From Luzula sylvatica (Eukaryota > Streptophyta > Magnoliopsida > Poales > Juncaceae), in contig OX326956.1 in assembly GCA_946800325.1 (NCBI GenBank), positions 41,351,052 to 41,415,051 of the forward strand: a stretch of 64,000 bases of DNA, read 5' to 3'. The translations under genes and the position numbers were made by a program. Positions 57,301-64,000 of this stretch are shown piece after piece (position 1 is the stretch's first letter; every line of letters begins with the position of its first letter). The notes beneath the pieces are model-generated. The model was not told the DNA's origin. It saw only the letters and a list, made by a program, of their open reading frames with translations, and did not search any database.

Positions 57301-58986
57301 TCAATCCGATCGAATGGCTTTTACTTTCTTGCCCAGTTGAAGTTCTACCTCGTGTTGAAACTCTTTGAATTTCTCAAAAGTTTCACTTTTGTGACGCATT
57401 AAGTATAGATATCCATATCTACTATAATCGTCAGTAAAAGTCACGAAGTAGCGATACCCATTTCTAGCCTCGACACTCATCGGTCCACATACATCGGAAT
57501 GTATGAGGGCCAACACATCTTTCGATCTTTCTCCTTTCTTGGAAAAAGGTGTCTTTGTCATCTTACCCATCAAACAAGATTCGCAATTTTCTATTGACTT
57601 TAAATCAAAAGAATCTAGTACTCCATCCTTTTGGAGTCTAGCAATGCGTTTCTCGTTTATGTGTCCGAGACGACAATGCCATGAGTATGTTTCATTTGTT
57701 TGAGTAGTATTTATGTTATAAATGGACTGATTATTGTTGTTATTTTCTAAATCCAAGACATATAAACCATTTTCAACTAGAACATTACTAAAGAAAATGT
57801 CATTCTTGCGAATAAAACAATCATTAGTACCAATAACTAATTCATATCCATCCGCAATAAGTCTCGAAACAGAAATAATATTCCTACTCAAAGTAGGTAC
57901 ATAACAACAATTATTCAAAACTAAAATAAGTCCATTTGGCAAAGTTAAATCATACGTCCCTTCGGCTAATGCTGCTACTCGAGCTCCATTCCCGACGCGT
58001 AAATCAACTTCGCCCCGAATCAACGATCTTCTACTTCTTAGGCCCTGCATATTATTACAAATATGAGTCCCACATCCAGTGTCCAACACCCATGATGATA
58101 AAGTTAAAAAATATGAATCGATAACGGAAATACCTGATGCCGGTGTGTCCGAGGAAGCGGTCTTTTGCTTGCTCTCCCTCAGGAAGATCTCGCAATCACG
58201 CTTCCAATGCCCCTCCTTGAGACAGTGGAAACACTTCTTGTCATCCTTGGCTTTCTTGCTCACGGGCTTAGGCGCAACCTTGTTGCCCTTTGCCTTCCTC
58301 TTCTTGTTCTTGTTCCCATTGTTTGGACTCTTCCCTTGAACCACCAATACCTCCGAAGTCCTAGACTTCATGTACCGCGGTTTCTGGTCGCTTTCGAATG
58401 TTCTGAGCATGCCGAAAAGCTGGGGAATGGTCCTTTGCATGTCTGACATGTGGAAATGCGAAATGAACGAATAATAACTCGATGGCAGTGACAACATGAT
58501 CAAATCAGTTTGTAACTCTGCCTCGAATTTGATGCCAAGCCTCTCAAGATGATCGAAATATCCTTTCATCTTAAGAAGGTGCGAGCTAACAGGCGTACCC
58601 TCTTGCATCTTGCATTGCGTCGCATTGCCAAGAGCTTGATACTTCTCTACCCTTGCTTGAACCTGAAACATCTCCCTGAGCTGTTTCATAATCTCGAATG
58701 CATCCTGTTTCTCAAACTGGATTTGATATTCAGGAGTCATAGTAGCCAACATGAGGCATGTTACATCATTCGAATCATCCATCATGGCCTGATATTCGAA
58801 TATGGCATCCCCAGTTGCATCATCCCCTGGCACAGGAGGGATAGGCGTCTCCAAGACGTGTGCCTTTCCTTCCTGTTTCAGAACGAATCCCAGATTCCTC
58901 TGCCAGTCGAGAAAGTTCTTTCCGTTCATTCGTTCCCTTTCCAAAATGGGACGCAAACTAAAGCGGTTATTACTTGGTAAAGCCAT
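57301..58986 (-). pseudogene. gag-pol: Copia gag, protease and integrase N-terminal part
   Basis: 561 residues: MALPSNNRFSLRPILERERM start, Gag core (GKNFLDWQRNLGFVLKQEGK; LREMFQVQARVEKYQALGNA), a Lys-rich basic linker and the CCHC knuckle CFHCLKEGHWKRDC. Protease has the VLDTGCGTHIC motif; GAG-pre-integrase has WHCRLGHINEKRIARL...CESCLMGK; the integrase core has LIHSDVCGPM and TFTDDYSRYGYLY. It stops at TGA (57301-57303) directly after AIRSD, where relatives have Arg (RSDRGGE). A single CGA-to-TGA transition at a CpG site would explain it, the signature of methylated-cytosine deamination in a silenced element. Confidence 0.9.
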
Positions 58987-60524
58987 TAAATCTACAATTT
59001 TAGAAAAATAATGTAATTAATAACGTGATCTTTCATATATTAAATTCATTTTTAAACAACTTGAAATACCCATTATTTTGTCATTTCAAATAGCCCCCCC
59101 ACTATTGAAACGGAGATTCTCATAATGGACAAGATCCCTATTTAACGTATTTCTAAGGTGACTTTGGCCAACAACTCAGAAAATATGTCACGTCGGGTAG
59201 GACGAAGTCCAATCATCTCTAAGACGATTCTTGCTTTATTCGCGAGGTCCGGTATTGAGTCCAACTCAAAACCAGAGTATGTGTTCCTCACTCCTTGCCC
59301 CAAATACTAGCCTAGCTAGTTAATTGGTCAAGTCCAAACCACAAATGGAGTATCATTCAATTAGCGAATTGACATGCCAGACTAAAGCCATGCAACACGT
59401 CAACTCCTAACCAATGCATGCCTTCAATGCTACGTATGTGAGAATCTGTGTCAGACTATGGCCATGCAACACAAATAAACAATAACTAGTTTCGAAGGTT
59501 CCATTTAGGGAGGCAAGTTACTTGATAATTACGTGGGAGGATTTTCTTTTCTTAAAATCATTTATTTAACTTTTATTTTATTCATGCATAAAAACAAAAA
59601 CAAAACAAAAATTGTACGGTATAGCATATAGGCCTTTTAGTTTTATGAGCAATCATAAAACCCTAAATTCCCAACCCTAAAACCCAAGATGATCTTGTGC
59701 TGTTATTGAAGATCCAATCTTCGTGTTGTGTCGTCTTTTCTTGGAGATCCAATCTTCGTGTTGTGTCGTCTTTTCTTGAAGATCCAATCTTCGTGTTGTC
59801 TTGTTTTGAAGGTTCCTTTTTCAAAAATAAACCTATTCTACTACAACTTGGAAGACTCACCGATCCCCATATTAAAATAGTTTACAATTTGGAAAGCTCA
59901 CTGGCCCCCACACAATATACATACAAACAATCACAACACACATACAAACAATCACAAACAATCATCCCCGTTTTAGGCTATATGCTATACCGAATTGAAT
60001 TTATAAATTGAAAATTTTAAATTAATGGGCATTTTTGACAGAAAAAAAAATTTGTTGTCCAGAATTTTGTTCATACGATCGCAACTCCAAGTTCGATCGA
60101 GAAACGACAGAAAAAATCTGTATTTATTAAAATATATTTAACAGATCCAAATTTTTATCACAAATCCAATCTGTATTTATTACCATATATTGTGAAAATC
60201 TAATTTTCTGAAAATCCAATTTTCAACAGATCTAATCTGTACAAAATATATTATGAAAATCTAATTTTTCTGAATTTCCATTTTTATTCTGAAAACCTAA
60301 TTTTTTTTTCTGAAAATACAATTTTAACCAGATCTAATCTGTAATAATTACAATATATTCTGAAAATCTAATTTTCTGAAAATCCAATTTTCAACAGAAT
60401 TTATATTATGTAATTTTGCAATTTAGCCCAAAAATTCTAAAATTTCTCAAATTATAAAATTCTAATCTACAAATCTGAAAATCTAATTTTCGATGGTTTT
60501 AACGAGCGTTTGCTCTGATACCAC

Positions 60525-61154
60525 TGTAGGATTATACACACGAATTAGAGGTTTGCAGCGGAATTATTTCGTATGTATAACCTAATTCTACCCTGGATCA
60601 CACTCGAAAAACATCGAAAAAGGAAGAGTAATCAGAATTTACCTCGTACAAGTTAGTACGTGATGCCTTCTCCTTCAGATCTCGTGAACCTTCTCCAAGG
60701 ATTGCTCTTGCACTCCCTCTACTTGTGTCCACCTCGATTTCGTCTGATCAGAACCGCCAAAACCGTTCTAGTCAGTTTTGCGATTATATCTCTCAAGAAA
60801 TTACTCAGATCTCTCTTCTATTTTTCTCTAGATCTCTCTTTGAAAATCTGTGGGAGAAAGAAGAAATTTCGGCTGAATTAGGTCAGAAATTCGGCAGCCC
60901 TTAGGTGAGAGAAACTCGAAATCAGAATTATATTTATAGGCAAAATTAGGTTAAAACCCTAGCTTTCGGATTGGGCCGAAATTAGTTTAAAACTCTAATT
61001 ATCTGAATGGTCTGAATGGGCCCGAAATTAGATTAAATCCTAATTATCAGAAATTAGGTTAAATCCCTAATAATATTAACGGCCCAATTCTGACTGCAGA
61101 TTTGCCTACATAATATAAATTTTTCCAAGTTAATTCTTAAGCCATATTTTCTTT
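60525..61154 (-). repeat. 5-prime LTR of the young copia element
   Basis: About 630 bp, about 99 percent identical by eye to 51332-51963. Its outer end lacks the expected CA (reads CTTTG AG). The primer-binding site lies at 60507-60524. Confidence 0.88.
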
Positions 61155-62636
61155 GAGTACAGGGCGCTACTAACGTTGAGAGCAGTCTTCTGAGGGAAAC
61201 GAGTACCACAAGAAGAGGAATTTCTTGTATGGGAGGGCTTCATGTAAACATTCTTGTCGTATTCCGATGTTGGATATTTGCGTATTTTTTATTTGCGTAT
61301 GTAGTGTGCGCTTCCTTCGAAAGTGAGTAAAGGAAGGCACCAAGTCGCATTGACTACATGGAACCTTCACATAACGGGTGCATATGGGCAGTAAGCAGTT
61401 TCCCGTCCCCGCTGCGCGCCCCTTGCTTCTTGTCCAAAGAGCAGCGTATTCTCACCTCCTCTTAATAAGAAGGTCAAAGAAGAAGCCAGCTCCGTTTCCG
61501 GTATCATAATAGAGTCAAGTAGGACATAACGATTAGCAAGGCAGTGAACAAGAATCGTTGTTTCAGCTCCAGAGCTGGGAGTTCTCCCTACTTCTATGAA
61601 AATTGCCCTGTCGTAATCAATAGCAGCCCTTATTCCTTCAACGGCAACCTTTGAGTATAACAACAACCTTCACTGTCAATGGGAAGAGCGCTTTTGAGAG
61701 TGAGATCCGATGCGAATAAGCTATTTGAATGAATAGAAAGACCCCGCCTCGCTACAGTTCGAGTTCGAAAGGATGGGTAGGTAAAGGACTACTTAGATGT
61801 TATTTGAGTAGGAGTCTGACGTTTTAGCCTCATTGTCATTTGGCTTGTCAGCTTTGTTGGTATTCCCTTTTTCTGGACTATTGGGTTGGTGCTCTTCATG
61901 GTCTTGAGGCTTTTCATTGTTGGTGCAAGAGAAGGAAATGACCGCGGTGGTAAGCCTGAATCGAGTAAGTTGATTGTCGTCGGCTATAGCCAAGAGCTTA
62001 TTGTTCATCAGTTGTCCTGTAAAATCAAATCTCCATCATTTTCTTGAATAGAGCAAATCACCTTGCTATGAAATACCGGGTCCACCAAGGCCCACACCGC
62101 CATTGCCTTCTGTTTAGCTGCCTGAACTTGCTTGGTTCAATCTCTGTGAACGAACATGGTCACTTTGTGGAGCAATCGTACAAGGACTGATTAGCCCGGC
62201 TCATCCCCCTTCTTTTTCGTAATCCATAACCATCAGTTGTAGCGGAGGAAGGCCCGGCGAGAGACTTGCCGTAGTTGATCGTGAGGTCTCCCCTTTATTC
62301 GTGGATCCACTGTTGACCTCAACATCTTCCTTTCCAACTTCTTTCTGATATCTTCATCTTGGCCACGAACTCAATCAAGAGGAGCACCCCGACCTAACTA
62401 AGCCGGATTGAGTCGATCATAGAGGAGGGATTTTGCTTACCAATAAATCAGGGACTGAACTTACCTTACTCTGGTAAGGGTGAGATGAGATATATCTAGA
62501 TTCCCCAGCTCAGTAACAAGACCAGATTCACATCGGGGAGTGGGTAGTTGAGACAATCTATGAAAGCCCCTAGGGCATTCTGCAGAGAGAAAGAGAGAAG
62601 TAGATACTTGGTAGCAGAGGAAGTCTGAAGAGGGGA
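61155..62636. other. Organelle-like (probably mitochondrial) DNA, right part
   Basis: Same GC-richer texture as 49396-51331. Minus-strand ORFs 61170-61370 and 61367-61666 (phrases GIRAAIDYDRAIFIEVGRTP, HTQIKNTQISNIGIRQECLH) remind me of anonymous ORFs in plant mitochondrial DNA, but I cannot assign a gene. ORF 61793-62008 (minus) is Asn/Asp/Lys-rich and unrecognised. Confidence 0.45.
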
Positions 62637-62785
62637 CGGGCCTCGGGGGGGGGGGGGGGGGGGTCGGGCCCGAAGAGGGTCCGGGTCTCGGGGAGAGGGG
62701 TGTCCGGCCCCTGGTCTCGGGGGGGGGGGGGGGGGGGGGTTCCGGCCCGACGAGAGGCCGGGCCTCGGGGTGGTCCGGCCCTACA
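62637..62785 (+). repeat. G-rich array, right copy, with poly-G runs of about 19 and 21
   Basis: Same gtccggcccgaagagggtccgg/gggcctcgggg units and same orientation as 49259-49392, but with two very long G homopolymers (near 62645-62663 and 62719-62739). Such runs are unusual in nuclear DNA and hard to sequence, so their length should be treated with caution. Confidence 0.85.
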
Positions 62786-63153
62786 AGAATACTAATAAAG
62801 AAGAGTACTTTTTTATTATACTAAATTTTTAAAATAAAAAAGAAGAGTACTTTTTGTTTAGAAAATCCTGCATATGTAGATTTTATTTTTTAGATGATTT
62901 ACAAAAAATGATAATTATTATGATGATTCATGTTCCTTAAATATTATCTAAAAAATATCTGATATGTCCCAGCAAAAATGCAATTATTTGTTAAGAAAAT
63001 AATTAAGTTTAATTAGAAAAAATATTTCTTATGTTTTTAATTTATAAATATATTTATTTAAGGACGAATTATTAATATGAAACAAATCTCCAAAGTGTAT
63101 CGAGGGTCACTTCTAGTTTCTAGTTTGGGGAGTCGTATGTATGCCAAGAAATA
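62786..63153. other. AT-rich intergenic DNA
   Basis: Return to AT-rich background, with a short duplicated phrase aagaagagtactttttt near 62789 and 62831. No gene. Confidence 0.5.
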
Positions 63154-63286
63154 AAAAAAACGAGTAAATGGAGAAGGCTCGGTGGTCCTCCATCTATTGG
63201 TGCCAATGGGATTCGAACCCACAACCTCTCACAACATATGGTTTCTTGTGCCTCACACCCAACCACTAGGCCACAAACCCATTGGC
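63154..63286 (-). mobile_element. tRNA-derived SINE, complete, with 16-bp target duplication
   Basis: A perfect direct repeat TGTATGCCAAGAAATA lies at 63138-63153 and 63287-63302. Read on minus, the 133-bp insert begins with a tRNA-like head containing A-box TGGCCTAGTGG and B-box GGTTCGAATCC, the internal RNA polymerase III promoter. A short body follows, ending in a T-run (TCGTTTTTTTT). T-rich tails and about this size fit Au-like plant SINEs. It moves with LINE-encoded machinery. Confidence 0.88.
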
Positions 63287-63302
63287 TGTATGCCAAGAAA
63301 TA

Positions 63303-64000
63303 TAATGAGATTTAACTATATTATTCTCAACCAGATTTAGTAGAAGTCAAAAACACATGAAGTGAATTGATATTATCTAAAATTTGTCAATATTAACTAT
63401 TGTGGAAAAGCTGTGAATTTTAGCAAAATATTAGACAGGAGCAAATGAATAATAGTCAAATTTAAGTAAGCACTAATTTAACCTGAATATGACTACATCT
63501 GATTGGCTCATAATCAACATGAATACATGTTTATATCCAAACAAATATCGTCATGCCGTTTGGGAGGTTAAATTCAGCTATAATTATTGAAGTTTTGTGT
63601 CAAATTCTTTTTAGAACAATGATAGATTAAATTTATGTACAGTCCAATTTTTTTTCTTCAAAATATCATGTATGGCCTTATAAAAGGATAACTGTACTTT
63701 GAAGTCTCAAAATATCATTTCCTAAAAATCAAGAAATATCACAAATAGTCCTTAATAAAAAAATATTATAATTCCGCTCACTAAGTAATTTTATAAAATC
63801 TCATATTATCATGTATATTAATATAAAAATATTTTTATTGTTTTTTAGACAAAATTATCAATTCTTTTTTTGTCGATTATTCTTGATAGTTAAATTAGGA
63901 ATATTATGCTATGCCCCCCAATTTCACCCAACTTTTGTTGATGGGTCACCAATTAAAATTGGGTGAAAACAGCCTCCAATTTATACCACAATGTTACTTT
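63303..64000. other. AT-rich intergenic DNA, nothing recognised
   Basis: No ORF or RNA gene recognised. Confidence 0.5.

Larger units (their letters stand above)
51332..61154 (-). mobile_element. Ty1-copia retrotransposon, young, split by a CACTA element
   Basis: LTRs 51332-51963 and 60525-61154 start TGTAGGATTATACACACG and differ at only four or so positions, so the insertion is recent. A polypurine tract (reverse strand AAGAGGGAGTT) adjoins the left LTR; a TGGTATCAGAGC initiator-tRNA-type primer-binding site adjoins the right. Order on minus: long leader (58987-60524), gag-protease-integrase, RT-RNase H, then 1.3 kb of noncoding DNA before the polypurine tract. The RT region is interrupted by the CACTA element at 54407-56226. 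The right LTR ends CTTTG instead of CTTTCA, and the flanks (ggact, gagta) give no clear duplication. The element sits inside the organelle-like block. Confidence 0.92.

Noticed and set aside
63187..63286. Possible tRNA gene on the minus strand
   Set aside because: Good A and B boxes, but no complete cloverleaf with an acceptor stem, and the segment lies inside a SINE with a perfect target duplication.

Overview
The window is nuclear DNA of a flowering plant. It is AT-rich and dominated by nested transposable elements, and it carries plant-type Ty1-copia, L1, Helitron, hAT, Mutator, CACTA and tRNA-SINE families. The decayed genes have plant relatives and spliceosomal introns. A eudicot, possibly in the Lamiales, is my guess. 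No gene in the window looks intact apart from transposon ORFs.

Left part (1-26.6 kb). A Mutator-like element (1520-3062) sits exactly across the edge of a small non-autonomous LTR retrotransposon (3066-4669), which carries a captured histone H3 tail sequence. Next come a 36-bp tandem array, a Helitron (6675-7312), a hAT element swollen by a TTA microsatellite (9593-10513), a Helitron with a minisatellite (11754-12488), a 37-bp satellite (14.7-16.35 kb), two further DNA transposons (19944-20914 and 20953-22629) and a near-perfect fold-back element with CACGTG cores (24771-24920).

Middle part (27.5-44.8 kb). A broken 3-hydroxybutyryl-CoA dehydrogenase gene (27567-28728) is followed by a Ty1-copia element that has lost most of its reverse transcriptase and all of its RNase H (29535-32850). 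Then come a CGGTT-rich hAT-like element, a reverse-strand Helitron (35086-36030), a GC-rich 17-bp satellite interrupted by a hAT MITE, and a 5-prime-truncated L1 LINE with 14-bp target duplications (38836-41069). A reverse-strand Helitron terminus at 41183 lies downstream of fragments of at least two unrelated genes on the same strand: RBP45/47-type RRMs and an ankyrin-kinase-type repeat. This looks like a gene-capturing, exon-shuffling element.

Right part (44.8-64 kb). SINE and MITE copies lead to a 13-kb block bracketed by two G-rich arrays (49.26-49.39 and 62.64-62.79 kb). The block consists of GC-richer sequence resembling plant mitochondrial intergenic DNA, split by a young Ty1-copia element (51332-61154). 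That element is itself split in its reverse transcriptase by a non-autonomous CACTA transposon (54407-56226) with a 3-bp target duplication. A tRNA-derived SINE with a 16-bp duplication lies at 63154-63286.

The strongest candidates for something undescribed are the histone H3 capture by an LTR element, the chimeric reverse-strand Helitron, and the G-array-bracketed block.
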